Made by a program: the position numbers and the translations under genes. Positions 36,276 to 45,203 of a stretch of DNA of 64,000 nt are shown in pieces. Numbering within the stretch: the first letter of the stretch is position 1; each line of letters opens with the position of its first letter. Where the stretch lies: positions 2,418,001 to 2,482,000 of the forward strand of contig NZ_PRDL01000001.1 in assembly GCF_015182315.1 (NCBI RefSeq), written 5' to 3'. The notes beneath the pieces are model-generated. The model did no database searches and was not told the origin of the DNA. It saw only the letters and a list, made by a program, of their open reading frames with translations. Origin of the DNA: Cellvibrio polysaccharolyticus (GTDB lineage Bacteria > Pseudomonadota > Gammaproteobacteria > Pseudomonadales > Cellvibrionaceae).

Positions 36276-36653
36276 TCAGTACTCGAATAAAATAGATTTT
36301 AAATCAGCGGTTACTTCAGAGCCAAAGCTGCGAGCATAGGCCTGGCAAATTTCTACATAGCGGGTGTCCCGGCAAAAGGCCAACACAACCGCTTCCAATT
36401 GCGGATTGGTAACTCCCAATTTCTCTTCAAAACTTTTTGCAAAATCCGTCCAGGAAATTTTTTCTTTTTCGAAAAGGATGCTTTCATACTCCTCGAATAT
36501 ACCGTGTGCAGTATCCAGATCCGCCTCTGACCAATCAAGCCCTACCACCAGAGAAGAGATAGGCTGTTTTTTTGCATCCAGTAACTCTCGGGAAAGAAGG
36601 CCAATGTGAAACTTCAATTTTTCAATTTCATCAAAAACATTTTCACTTTTCAT
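36276..36653 (-). CDS. Hypothetical helical protein, 125 residues
   Basis: An acidic, largely helical soluble protein: MKSENVFDEIEKLKFHIGLL, then an LDWSEADLDTAHGIFEEYES segment. The layout recalls short DUF1878-type proteins, but the likeness is too weak to name. No signal peptide or membrane segment. It stands alone on the minus strand. Confidence 0.6.
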   Translation of the reverse strand: MKSENVFDEIEKLKFHIGLLSRELLDAKKQPISSLVVGLDWSEADLDTAHGIFEEYESILFEKEKISWTDFAKSFEEKLGVTNPQLEAVVLAFCRDTRYVEICQAYARSFGSEVTADLKSILFEY

Positions 36654-37288
36654 ACTATTAATATCCTTTAAAAATCAGCTCGACTTACACTTTTTAGCAC
36701 CAACAGAAAGCATCACCGGAATACTATAAAATTTTAGACAGGAGGTTTAATTGAATGGGTACGGCGTGAGCGAAGGTAATATTCAGTTTCTGTAGCTGTA
36801 AGAATAGACCAGAGGGTGAATAATTAAATTTTTGAGCCCTCTGGAAATATAATTTTGTGAATGAATTCAATTAAATTGCTGCTATGAATGCTTTCAGGAA
36901 AACCCCGGCGTGATAAACCCCATAACCGAAGCGATATCTTTGACAGCCTAAAGCACTGAAACCTATAAGTAACAGCCGTAAATTTGACCTATTTTACCGA
37001 CTGTCTTTTCTTATGAATCACCGACATACCTATAAATAATGAACCCAAATTACCTTTCAAGCAGGGAGCAAACAGCGGTGTATGTTTCTCCCGGGTTATC
37101 GCGTCAAAAAAATATCGGAACAGAAACCCTCCACCCCGAATTTAAACGTTGAATGCACGGCCAGAACGCCACAAACCAACTGCAGAAGTATCACCGTCAT
37201 CGGCCAATATCTGGAAATCGCTGCCCCATCAGGTGCTGTGATAGAATGGCGCCGCAATTTTTATAGCATCTCATTAAAAGGATATTTC
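36654..37288. other. 635-base region without a supported gene
   Basis: AT-rich relative to its surroundings. It contains one perfect 8-bp inverted repeat, CCAGAGGG (36809-36816) and CCCTCTGG (36837-36844), with a 20-base AT-rich loop. An AGGAGG-like sequence before an ATG near 36755 leads only to a 4-codon frame. The end of the region should hold the promoter of the outer membrane protein gene; an extended -10-like TGTGATAGAAT lies near 37237-37247. Confidence 0.5.
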
Positions 37289-37795
37289 ATGAAAAAGCTT
37301 TTACCCCTTCTGTTGGCCGCTGGCGTTTCCGCTACTTGCCTTGCTCATGATGAACAGGGTTTTTATGTGGGCGGTGGTATTGCCGCAACCGTGGTGGATG
37401 ATTGCGGAAGTTATTGCGACAGCAAGGGCGCCCTCATCGAAGGCGGATACTTTTTTAACAAAGTCGTCGGTATTGATGCAAAGTTTGCGAGAACCGAGCG
37501 CGATAAGGACGATGATATAACGACAGACAGCACTTATCTCGGGGTGAATGTAGGCCATACCTTTAACACCTCCTGGGTTCGCTTGTACGCAAAGGCCGGT
37601 TACTACCATTCAAAAATAAAATATGAGTACTACCGTGAAAGCGTTTCTGATTCCAACCCTGCCCTGGGTATTGGCGTTGTGATCACACCTTTGTCTCACC
37701 AAAGCAACCTCTACATTCGGCTGGAGTCCATTGCCAGCGAATTCCGCAACGCCGATGTGGGCTTCGCAAATTTGACGGTTGGCTATCAGTTCTAA
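37289..37795 (+). CDS. Small outer-membrane beta-barrel protein
   Basis: A 168-residue protein with a Sec signal peptide (MKKLLPLLLAAGVSATCLA). Alternating-hydrophobicity strands follow and it ends in the outer-membrane signature LTVGYQF (terminal Phe). A CGSYC pair near residue 40 could form a disulfide. It is likely an 8-strand OmpA/OmpX-like barrel; ligand or role unknown. The ATG at 37289 follows AAAGGAT; the open frame upstream (to 37082) is rejected because it would bury the signal peptide. Confidence 0.8.
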   Translation: MKKLLPLLLAAGVSATCLAHDEQGFYVGGGIAATVVDDCGSYCDSKGALIEGGYFFNKVVGIDAKFARTERDKDDDITTDSTYLGVNVGHTFNTSWVRLYAKAGYYHSKIKYEYYRESVSDSNPALGIGVVITPLSHQSNLYIRLESIASEFRNADVGFANLTVGYQF

Positions 37796-37971
37796 TAGCC
37801 GCGGCACCCGGCAATTGCAGAGGACGCATAACCTGCTGATTTTGTTTGTTTTTTAATCTTTTGCGTGATAAACACAAGAAAATCTGACTTTTTTGACGCG
37901 AATGCTTGTCATGATTAAAAATCCCTGGTAAAGTTCGCGCCCTATGCAGTTGTGTCTCCGCACAATGCTTC

Positions 37972-38048
37972 AGGACTATAGCTCAGTTGGTTAGAGCACC
38001 ACCTTGACATGGTGGGGGTCAGCAGTTCGAGTCTGCTTAGTCCTACCA
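37972..38048 (+). tRNA. tRNA-Val (GAC anticodon)
   Basis: A 77-base cloverleaf. Acceptor AGGACTA pairs with TAGTCCT and CCA is encoded. The anticodon stem CCACC/GGTGG holds the loop TTGACAT, giving GAC. The T arm AGCAG-TTCGAGT-CTGCT is intact. Confidence 0.97.
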
Positions 38049-38303
38049 AATTTGTTACAAATCAAAGGCTTATCGATGAATTCGATAGGCCTTTTTTGTT
38101 GGGTTGTCGACCAATCCAGCCCGCTTTTACAAGCTATGTATTAGCCGCCTTGCTGATTGTGTTAAACTGCGCCCACTTTAAGCCAGCATCACGTCAGCTG
38201 CGCTTGCCCGCCCTGTGGCGAATTGCTGCAGGCATTGAAGACACTCCTCTTTACTCTACTGGCGATGCGGATGATGGCTCACCGCTTGCCTCGAGGCCAT
38301 TTC

Positions 38304-38843
38304 ATGCAAGAAAATTTTGCCAATATTATCGCTGCCGTCGGCGAAGATCTCGATCGTCCCGGTTTGCAAGATACCCCCAAACGCGCCGCCAAGGCATTTC
38401 AGTTTTTGACCAAGGGTTACCACCAAACGCTGGAAGAAGTCGTTAACGGCGCGCTCTTCCCGTCTGACTCCAATGAAATGATTATGGTGAAGGATGTGGA
38501 GCTTTACTCCTTGTGCGAACACCACTTGTTACCCTTTATTGGAAAAGCGCACGTTGCTTACATTCCTACCGGCAAAGTGCTGGGCTTATCCAAGGTTGCT
38601 CGTATTGTTGATATGTATGCGCGTCGCTTGCAGATCCAGGAACAATTAACCCTGCAAATAGCAGAGTCAATTCAGGAGATTACCGGCGCTACCGGTGTTG
38701 GCGTAATTATTGAAGCCAAACATATGTGCATGATGATGCGCGGCGTGGAAAAGCAAAACTCGTCGATGAAAACCTCGGCAATGCTCGGCAGCTTCCGCAC
38801 CAACCAGGCAACCCGCACCGAATTTCTTTCTTTGCTTCGCTAA
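38304..38843 (+). CDS. folE: GTP cyclohydrolase I (type IA)
   Basis: A 179-residue enzyme converting GTP to dihydroneopterin triphosphate for folate synthesis. Zinc ligands are in LCEHHLLPF and in the later MCMMMRGVEKQNS. The substrate region GLSKVARIVDMYARRLQ is present. The ATG at 38304 follows GAGG and gives the usual start; an upstream start at 38223 is rejected. Confidence 0.96.
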   Translation: MQENFANIIAAVGEDLDRPGLQDTPKRAAKAFQFLTKGYHQTLEEVVNGALFPSDSNEMIMVKDVELYSLCEHHLLPFIGKAHVAYIPTGKVLGLSKVARIVDMYARRLQIQEQLTLQIAESIQEITGATGVGVIIEAKHMCMMMRGVEKQNSSMKTSAMLGSFRTNQATRTEFLSLLR

Positions 38844-38862
38844 TCGCTTTTAAAGTTTATAG

Positions 38863-38902
38863 ACAATAAAAAAGCAGCTGTTAATAGCTGCTTTTTTATT
38901 GT
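38863..38902. terminator. Bidirectional terminator between folE and moxR
   Basis: A perfect 17-bp inverted repeat (ACAATAAAAAAGCAGCT) with a 6-base loop lies between the convergent genes, with T-runs on both strands. Confidence 0.92.
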
Positions 38903-38929
38903 CTGTTATTTCTACGAAAAACGTTTTAT

Positions 38930-39850
38930 TTAACCCCCTACCACATCAACACCGGTTAGCAATTTCAAAATCAGCGGATGCTTTTGTTCGCTGGCGTGCG
39001 AGTGTTGCACTACCCGGTGGGTAACCACCACAGCCAGTAGTTGCTGCAAATCTTCGGGGATAACGTAATTGCGACCCTCCATGTAAGCCCAGGTTTTTGC
39101 CGCTCGCAATAAGGCCATGGCGCCGCGTGGCGAGAGTCCGCAGTGAAAATCTGTATCGGTTCGTGTTACGTGAATCAAACGCTGCAGGTAATCAATCAGG
39201 CTGTCCGAGGTTTTTACCTGTTCGGTTTCGGCACGCAACTGCAACAATTGCTCGGGGCTTAAGCAAACTTTTAACGATTCGAGATGGTTGCGAGTATCAC
39301 CGCCCAGAAACAACTGCCGCTCGGATGCGGCATCCGGATAGCCGAGGCTGATACGCATTAAAAAGCGGTCCAGTTGCGACTCGGGCAACGGGTAGGTACC
39401 ACTTTGCGATTGCGGGTTTTGCGTGGCGATAACAAAAAAGGGCTGCGGCAACTTTCTCGTTTCACCCTCAGAAGTCACCTGACGTTCTTCCATGGCTTCG
39501 AGCAGCGCACTTTGGGTTTTCGGTGTCGTGCGATTGATTTCGTCTGCCAGCAGCACCTGCGAAAACACCGGCCCGGGATGAAAAACAAACCGGCTTTTTG
39601 CCGGTTCAAAAACCGACACACCGAGAATGTCGGCAGGCAGCATGTCATTGGTGAATTGAACGCGGCGATAGCTTAATCCGAAGACGTTGGCCAGAGCTTG
39701 TGCCAAGGTGGTTTTACCCATGCCGGGTAAATCTTCAATGAGCAGATGGCCATCGGATAACAGGCAGCAAACCGCCAGCTTTATTTTTTCTTCTTTACCG
39801 AGCAATACGCGGCTGATTTCTTCAACCAGTGTTTGAATAACATCCCGCAT
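38930..39850 (-). CDS. MoxR-family AAA+ ATPase
   Basis: A 306-residue AAA+ ATPase with Walker A (EDLPGMGKTTLA), Walker B (VLLADEINR), sensor region (VIATQNPQSQSGTYPLPESQ) and the MoxR lid domain. MoxR ATPases act as chaperones for maturing or activating partner complexes, usually encoded beside DUF58 and von Willebrand domain proteins. Here it stands alone between folE and metZ. The DUF58 gene at the left edge of the window is a possible separated partner. Confidence 0.93.
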   Translation of the reverse strand: MRDVIQTLVEEISRVLLGKEEKIKLAVCCLLSDGHLLIEDLPGMGKTTLAQALANVFGLSYRRVQFTNDMLPADILGVSVFEPAKSRFVFHPGPVFSQVLLADEINRTTPKTQSALLEAMEERQVTSEGETRKLPQPFFVIATQNPQSQSGTYPLPESQLDRFLMRISLGYPDAASERQLFLGGDTRNHLESLKVCLSPEQLLQLRAETEQVKTSDSLIDYLQRLIHVTRTDTDFHCGLSPRGAMALLRAAKTWAYMEGRNYVIPEDLQQLLAVVVTHRVVQHSHASEQKHPLILKLLTGVDVVGG

Positions 39851-39907
39851 GTCGTTTTATTCTCATCCTGACCCCCTCCGCGCACAACAGCGACAGGGTT
39901 TGATTGA

Positions 39908-41101
39908 TTACAAGGACTCAAAACCGCGCTGAAGATCCGCCTTCAGGTCATTGATGTCTTCAAGACCTACCGCAATACGAATCAGGTTTTCAGTGATACC
40001 CGCCTCCAGCTTTTGCTCCGGAGCGAGACGACCATGGGTGGTCGTTGCCGGGTGCACAATGGTAGTTTTGGTATCACCCAGGTTGGCGGTAAGCGACATG
40101 ATGCGCGTTGCATCAATCACTTTCCAGGCTTCTTCACGGCCACCTTTAACGCGGAACGACAGAACACCACCGAAGGCTCTCTGTTGTTTGGCGGCCAGCT
40201 CGTGACCTTCGTGATTGGGCAGGCCGGCATAAAATACTTTTTCAACCGCCGGCTGTGCATCCAGCCATAACGCCAGCTCCAGCGCATTGGCAGAGTGCGC
40301 GTCCATTCTCAGGCGCAGGGTTTCCAGACCTTTAAGAAATACCCAGGCGTTGAATGCGCTCATGGTCGGGCCAGCGGTTCGGATAAACGCCAGCACTTCG
40401 TCAGTAAGCACTTTTGCGCCGGCAACCACACCGCCAAGACAACGCCCCTGACCATCAATATATTTGGTGGCAGAGTGAACTACCAGGTCAGCACCGAATT
40501 TCAGCGGCTGTTGCAGCGCCGGTGTACAGAAGCAGTTATCGACAACCAGCAAAGCATCGTGACGATGCGCTATTGCTGCCAGCTGCTCAATATCCAGTAC
40601 ATCGCATTGCGGGTTGGAAGGTGTTTCAATGAAAAGCATACGGGTTTGCGGTGTAAAAGCCGCTTCCCAGGCTGCATAGTCGGTGGGCGCAACAAAGCTG
40701 GTGGTAATGCCAAATTTTTGCAGGTATTTATTAAACAGTACGGTGGTTGTACCAAATACGCTGCGCGAACAAATAACATGGTCACCGGACTTCAACAAGG
40801 CTACCGCGGTCGACAGAATGGCCGCCATACCGGAGGAAGTTGCTACCGCCCCTTCTGCACCTTCGAGCGCCGCAATACGCTCTTCAAACATACGCACTGT
40901 AGGGTTGGTGTAACGGGAATATACATTACCGGCGTTTTGCCCGGAAAAGCGGTTGGCTGCCTCTTCAGCACTGGCGAATACATAGCTCGATGTTAAAAAT
41001 AAAGCTTCGCTATGTTCATCTTCATTAGTGCGGGTATGGCCGGCACGAATAGCCAGTGTGTCAGGTTGTGCAAACAACAACAGATCTTCCCATTCACTCA
41101 T
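39908..41101 (-). CDS. metZ: O-succinylhomoserine sulfhydrylase
   Basis: A 397-residue Cys/Met-metabolism PLP enzyme. It has SSGMAAI, the VVDNCFCTPALQQP segment and the PLP lysine in HSATKYIDGQG. MetZ makes homocysteine directly from O-succinylhomoserine and sulfide. The position next to purF-cvpA matches Pseudomonas metZ, which favours this over cystathionine gamma-synthase. Confidence 0.92.
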   Translation of the reverse strand: MSEWEDLLLFAQPDTLAIRAGHTRTNEDEHSEALFLTSSYVFASAEEAANRFSGQNAGNVYSRYTNPTVRMFEERIAALEGAEGAVATSSGMAAILSTAVALLKSGDHVICSRSVFGTTTVLFNKYLQKFGITTSFVAPTDYAAWEAAFTPQTRMLFIETPSNPQCDVLDIEQLAAIAHRHDALLVVDNCFCTPALQQPLKFGADLVVHSATKYIDGQGRCLGGVVAGAKVLTDEVLAFIRTAGPTMSAFNAWVFLKGLETLRLRMDAHSANALELALWLDAQPAVEKVFYAGLPNHEGHELAAKQQRAFGGVLSFRVKGGREEAWKVIDATRIMSLTANLGDTKTTIVHPATTTHGRLAPEQKLEAGITENLIRIAVGLEDINDLKADLQRGFESL

Positions 41102-41138
41102 TGCTTTTCCTCACCAATAATTTCACACGCCGTTCGTC

Positions 41139-42653
41139 TTAATGATTGCTTTCGCCGTTGTGCAAACCGATCGGCTTATCTTCACCGGCAGCCGCTTTGG
41201 AATTGTCGCTACGGCTGTGCGCCAGCTTGTCGAGATAAGCCTGATCAACATCACCGGTGACGTACTTGCCGGTAAATACCGAGCAGTCAAACTCCGTTAC
41301 TTTTTTGTTGCCTTCGGTAGAGGCTGCGATCAGGTCTTCAAGATCCTGATAGATCAGCCAGTCGGCACCAATTTCGCGGCAGACTTCTTCGTCGGTACGG
41401 CCGTGTGCAATCAACTCGGAAGCGGTTGGCATATCAATGCCGTAAACGTTGGGATATTTCACCGCTGGCGCAGCAGAGGCGAAATACACTTTGGCAGCAC
41501 CGGCATCGCGAGACATCTGGATAATTTGCTGGCAAGTGGTACCGCGCACAATCGAGTCATCGACCAGCAATACGTTTTTGCCTTTGAACTCCAGATCAAT
41601 CGGGTTCAGTTTTTGACGTACCGATTTTTTACGCTGCTGTTGGCCAGGCATAATAAAGGTGCGGCCGATATAGCGGTTTTTTACCAGGCCTTCACGGAAT
41701 TTTACACCAAGTTTTTGCGCCAATGCCTGACCGGCTACACGGCTGGAATCCGGAATAGGAATAACCACATCGATGTCGTGGTTGGGGCGCTCGCGGAGAA
41801 TTTTTTCTGCCAGCTTTTCACCTTGACGCAAACGGGCTTTATAAACAGAAATGCCGTCCATAATGGAATCGGGACGGGCAAAATAAACGTGTTCGAAAAT
41901 ACACGGCGTGAGCGAAGCTGACTCGGCGCACTGACGGCGATGCAACTGACCATCAACGGTGATGTAAATTGCTTCACCGGGTTCAACGTCATCAATCAGT
42001 TCAAAACCGAGTACGTTCAGCGCCACGCTTTCGGAAGCGACCATGTACTCAATGCCTTTTGCCGATTCGCGCTTGCCGTAAACCAGCGGGCGAATGCCAT
42101 GCGGATCGCGGAAGGCAATCAAACCGTAACGGGCAATCAGCGTAACTACCGCGTAGCCACCGCTGATGCGGGCATGAACGCCTTTTACTGCGTCAAAAAT
42201 ATCATCAGCAGACGGCGATAATTTGCCCTTGGATTGCAGCTCGTGCGCAAACACGTTGAGCAATACTTCAGAGTCGGAATCGGTGTTGACGTGGCGCAGA
42301 TCTGTTTTAAACAGCTCTTCACCCACTTTGTCGGCATTGGTCAGGTTGCCGTTATGTGCAAGGGCAATACCGTAAGGAGAGTTAACGTAGAAAGGTTGTG
42401 CCAGCGCCGGCCCCGAGCTGCCTGCGGTGGGATAACGCACATGGCCGATACCCATGTTACCCAACAGACGCTGCATGTGACGGGTTCTGAAAACGTCCTG
42501 TGCAAGGCCGTTTGCTTTTTGCTGGGCAAGTCGGCCGTCCTGGCAGGTAACGATACCGGCCGCGTCCTGACCGCGGTGTTGCAAGATGGTTAATGCATCA
42601 TAGAGTTGTAAATTGACGTCGCTCTTGCCGACAATACCAACAATGCCACACAT
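41139..42653 (-). CDS. purF: Amidophosphoribosyltransferase
   Basis: A 504-residue enzyme starting MCGIVGIVG, with Cys2 as the glutaminase nucleophile. The C-terminal phosphoribosyltransferase domain has the PRPP loop VLLVDDSIVRGTT. It catalyses the first committed step of purine synthesis. It follows cvpA by 25 bases, the conserved cvpA-purF pair. Confidence 0.97.
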   Translation of the reverse strand: MCGIVGIVGKSDVNLQLYDALTILQHRGQDAAGIVTCQDGRLAQQKANGLAQDVFRTRHMQRLLGNMGIGHVRYPTAGSSGPALAQPFYVNSPYGIALAHNGNLTNADKVGEELFKTDLRHVNTDSDSEVLLNVFAHELQSKGKLSPSADDIFDAVKGVHARISGGYAVVTLIARYGLIAFRDPHGIRPLVYGKRESAKGIEYMVASESVALNVLGFELIDDVEPGEAIYITVDGQLHRRQCAESASLTPCIFEHVYFARPDSIMDGISVYKARLRQGEKLAEKILRERPNHDIDVVIPIPDSSRVAGQALAQKLGVKFREGLVKNRYIGRTFIMPGQQQRKKSVRQKLNPIDLEFKGKNVLLVDDSIVRGTTCQQIIQMSRDAGAAKVYFASAAPAVKYPNVYGIDMPTASELIAHGRTDEEVCREIGADWLIYQDLEDLIAASTEGNKKVTEFDCSVFTGKYVTGDVDQAYLDKLAHSRSDNSKAAAGEDKPIGLHNGESNH

Positions 42654-42678
42654 AGATTATCTACCTTTGCCGAACGAA

Positions 42679-43188
42679 TTAATGTGATTCCTGCGAGAAG
42701 AATCCGGTAAAAAAACTGACAACCTGACTGAAAAGATCACGTGCCTGGGTTTCAAATTCGAGAAAGTGGGGAATCATTGCTGACTCTTGCCACCATGGGT
42801 CCTGATCAACTGAAATCAAGCCGGGTAGAAAAATCAGACAGACCATGATCACGATAACGCCTCTGGCCAATCCGAATATCATTCCCAACAGTCGATCGGT
42901 TCCCGATAAACCGGTTACGTGGATTAAAGCACCAATGAGATAGCCCAGTAATCCACCCGCCAACAAGGTGGCGATAAATAAAATAGCAAAGGCCACCATT
43001 TCACGAACTGACGGGGTGGCGATATGATCAATCAATAAATAAGAAAGAGGTTCGCTAAAAAGAACAGCGACAAGGACAGCAGCCACCCAGGTGGCCAGTG
43101 ATAGGGCTTCCCTCACAAATCCCCGCTTGATGCTGATCAAAGCGGACAGAACCAAAATGGCAATAATGGCCCAATCTGCCCAATTCAT
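42679..43188 (-). CDS. cvpA: Colicin V production protein homologue
   Basis: A 169-residue inner-membrane protein with four predicted helices. It starts MNWADWAIIAILVLSALISI, and RGFVREALSLATWV follows. Cotranscribed with purF in many bacteria; linked to envelope homeostasis in other species. Confidence 0.93.
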   Translation of the reverse strand: MNWADWAIIAILVLSALISIKRGFVREALSLATWVAAVLVAVLFSEPLSYLLIDHIATPSVREMVAFAILFIATLLAGGLLGYLIGALIHVTGLSGTDRLLGMIFGLARGVIVIMVCLIFLPGLISVDQDPWWQESAMIPHFLEFETQARDLFSQVVSFFTGFFSQESH

Positions 43189-43274
43189 GCGCGGGAATTC
43201 TCCGGTTATTCAAGGTCGCGCATTTTACCAGAGCAGCCGCATATCAGATACCCCGAATTGCAACTGCCGGGCAA

Positions 43275-43910
43275 TCAGGGTTCGAAACGACGAATCTGGG
43301 CGTTGGTTTTCAGGCGCTGATCCAACTCGGTTTTGATTTTGGCCGATTCTTCACGGTTAAGGTTGGGGCCTACAAATACCCGAATAAAGGTACCCTTGTC
43401 CGTTTTTACATCGCGAATAAAAGCTTTGTAGCCATCACGCTGCAAGTCATCGCGCAGTTTTACCGCCGCTTCGCGGTTGGACAAACTGACCAGCTGAACC
43501 ATCCAAGCTTGTGGAATACCTTTGTCGTCCAGCGGGATGGCCGGCACCGCTGCTATTGCAGACGAGGCGGCGGACGATGAAGAGGAGGAGGCCAGAGAAG
43601 AACTTGAAAACTGTGCAGCTACAACAGAAGACTCTGTAGCAACCTGGGGCTGTTGAGGAAGAGAGAAAGAATCTGACGATGCGTCATCATCAGGCAAAAA
43701 CATAGTTTCGGGCTGCGGCGCCGGTTCACCGTCCCATGTTGCATCAGGGTCAGAGAACTCAACGGTTTGCGCAGGCGGTGCCGGCGGAATGCGGGACTCG
43801 CCGTCAACCCGGTGCCCCTGCTGCTCTTTGAACAGACCCGGCAAAAAAATCACCGCCAGTGCTGCCAGCACAAATCCGCCTACCAGGCGTTGCTTCAAGC
43901 CTTCTCTCAC
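43275..43910 (-). CDS. dedD: SPOR-domain cell-division protein (DedD-like)
   Basis: A 211-residue bitopic protein. One transmembrane helix lies at about residues 10-26, with a Pro/Ser/Ala-rich periplasmic linker (about 30-130). The C-terminal SPOR domain (about 130-210, AWMVQLVSLSNREAAVKLRD) binds denuded septal peptidoglycan. It starts at a GTG overlapping the folC stop by four bases, so translation is coupled. The symbol is given by gene order. Confidence 0.88.
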   Translation of the reverse strand: MREGLKQRLVGGFVLAALAVIFLPGLFKEQQGHRVDGESRIPPAPPAQTVEFSDPDATWDGEPAPQPETMFLPDDDASSDSFSLPQQPQVATESSVVAAQFSSSSLASSSSSSAASSAIAAVPAIPLDDKGIPQAWMVQLVSLSNREAAVKLRDDLQRDGYKAFIRDVKTDKGTFIRVFVGPNLNREESAKIKTELDQRLKTNAQIRRFEP

Positions 43911-45190
43911 TCTTGCACCCTCTCCTGCTGATCCAAATTGTGAAACGCCGATAAGGCAGCCGCAACCGTAAAAAAAGAACCCCAGATAACAATGCGATCA
44001 CCGGGAACCGATTGATCGATAATCAGGGACAAACAGGCTTGAAAATCACCGGAGCCATTAACCTTTTGCCCCAGCTTTTCAAGATCGCTGGTCAAACCGG
44101 CAACCGGCGCAGCCCGCTCCAGAAAGGATAAATCCACGACAAACCAGTGATCTACCACCGCCGTCATATTAGCCAGGGCACCGCCGCGATCCTTGTCGGA
44201 CATCATACCAACGGCTGAAAAAGTCCGTCCGGCGATAGGCAGCTGCTGCAAACGGCTGACAAAGTAAGCACTGGCTGCCGGGTTGTGCGCTACATCGAGA
44301 ATGATTTCACGCCCGAGATAATTCAAGCGCTGAAAACGACCTGGCAGGCGAACATTGGCCAACACCTCACCGGCGTTATCCGGCACCTCACCCAACAACG
44401 CGACCGCCTGCAAGGCAGCCGCAAGGCTTGGCAAAGGCAAGTGCGGCAACGGCCAGTTTGACCATTGCAAGCGCTCACCGGTTCCATCAATGCCTTGCCA
44501 CGACCAGACATTTCCATCCACTGCGAATGAAAAATCCTGATTCACGGCCAGTAAATTCGCTCCCACCTCTGCCGCCGCGGCAGCGATACTCAGTGGAGGT
44601 TTGGGGTCGACGCTAATGACCGGTTTGCCATTGCGAATAATGCCAGCTTTTTCGCGACCGATAACTTCCCGGTCGCTACCCAGCCAATCCTGGTGATCAA
44701 TAGCAATGCTGGTAATGACGGCGATATCGGCATCGAGAATATTCACTGCATCCAGCCTGCCGCCCAACCCGACTTCCAGCACCATAAAATCTACTGCGCG
44801 CTCACGAAAAACATAGAGCGCCGCCAGCGTGCCGTATTCAAAATACGTCAGACTGATTTCGTTGGCGGCATCGCGAATGGCAGCAAACGCCTGACAGATT
44901 TCTGCATCTGTGGCGGGAGCACCATCAACCTGAATACGCTCGTTGTAATGCAACAAATGGGGAGAGGTATACAGCCCGACACGTTTGTCGGCAGCCTGCA
45001 GCAAGGCAGCGATGGCCGTTACACAAGAGCCTTTGCCATTAGTGCCGGCGACAGTAATAACGCGGCATTGCGGCTTTAACAAATCGAGCCTGGATGCAAC
45101 CTCGCGGATGCGCTCCAGGCCCAGATCGATTTCTCGCGGGTGAGATTGTTCAAGCCAACTCAACCATGCTTGCAGAGATGTCAAATTCAT
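43907..45190 (-). CDS. folC: Bifunctional folylpolyglutamate/dihydrofolate synthase
   Basis: A 427-residue Mur-ligase-family enzyme with the ATP loop VAGTNGKGSCVTAI and YTSPHLLHYNERIQ near the N-terminus. It glutamylates folates and makes dihydrofolate. The frame opens at 45265, inside accD, but the ATG at 45190 (MNLTSLQAWLSWLEQ) gives the family start, 13 bases after the accD stop. No strong ribosome site is seen, so coupling with accD is likely. Confidence 0.95.
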   Translation of the reverse strand: MNLTSLQAWLSWLEQSHPREIDLGLERIREVASRLDLLKPQCRVITVAGTNGKGSCVTAIAALLQAADKRVGLYTSPHLLHYNERIQVDGAPATDAEICQAFAAIRDAANEISLTYFEYGTLAALYVFRERAVDFMVLEVGLGGRLDAVNILDADIAVITSIAIDHQDWLGSDREVIGREKAGIIRNGKPVISVDPKPPLSIAAAAAEVGANLLAVNQDFSFAVDGNVWSWQGIDGTGERLQWSNWPLPHLPLPSLAAALQAVALLGEVPDNAGEVLANVRLPGRFQRLNYLGREIILDVAHNPAASAYFVSRLQQLPIAGRTFSAVGMMSDKDRGGALANMTAVVDHWFVVDLSFLERAAPVAGLTSDLEKLGQKVNGSGDFQACLSLIIDQSVPGDRIVIWGSFFTVAAALSAFHNLDQQERVQE

Positions 45191-45203
45191 AGCGGAAAGG
45201 TCA

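Noticed and set aside
36276..36653. Toxin-antitoxin or immunity gene
   Set aside because: A lone small acidic protein with no partner gene, no overlap and no recognisable motif; not enough to claim a system.
37082..37288. N-terminal extension of the beta-barrel protein
   Set aside because: It would place a signal peptide in the interior; the ATG at 37289 has its own ribosome site.
37972..38048. Integrated island at tRNA-Val
   Set aside because: The tRNA is intact, no integrase is present and no direct repeat of its 3' end was found nearby by eye.
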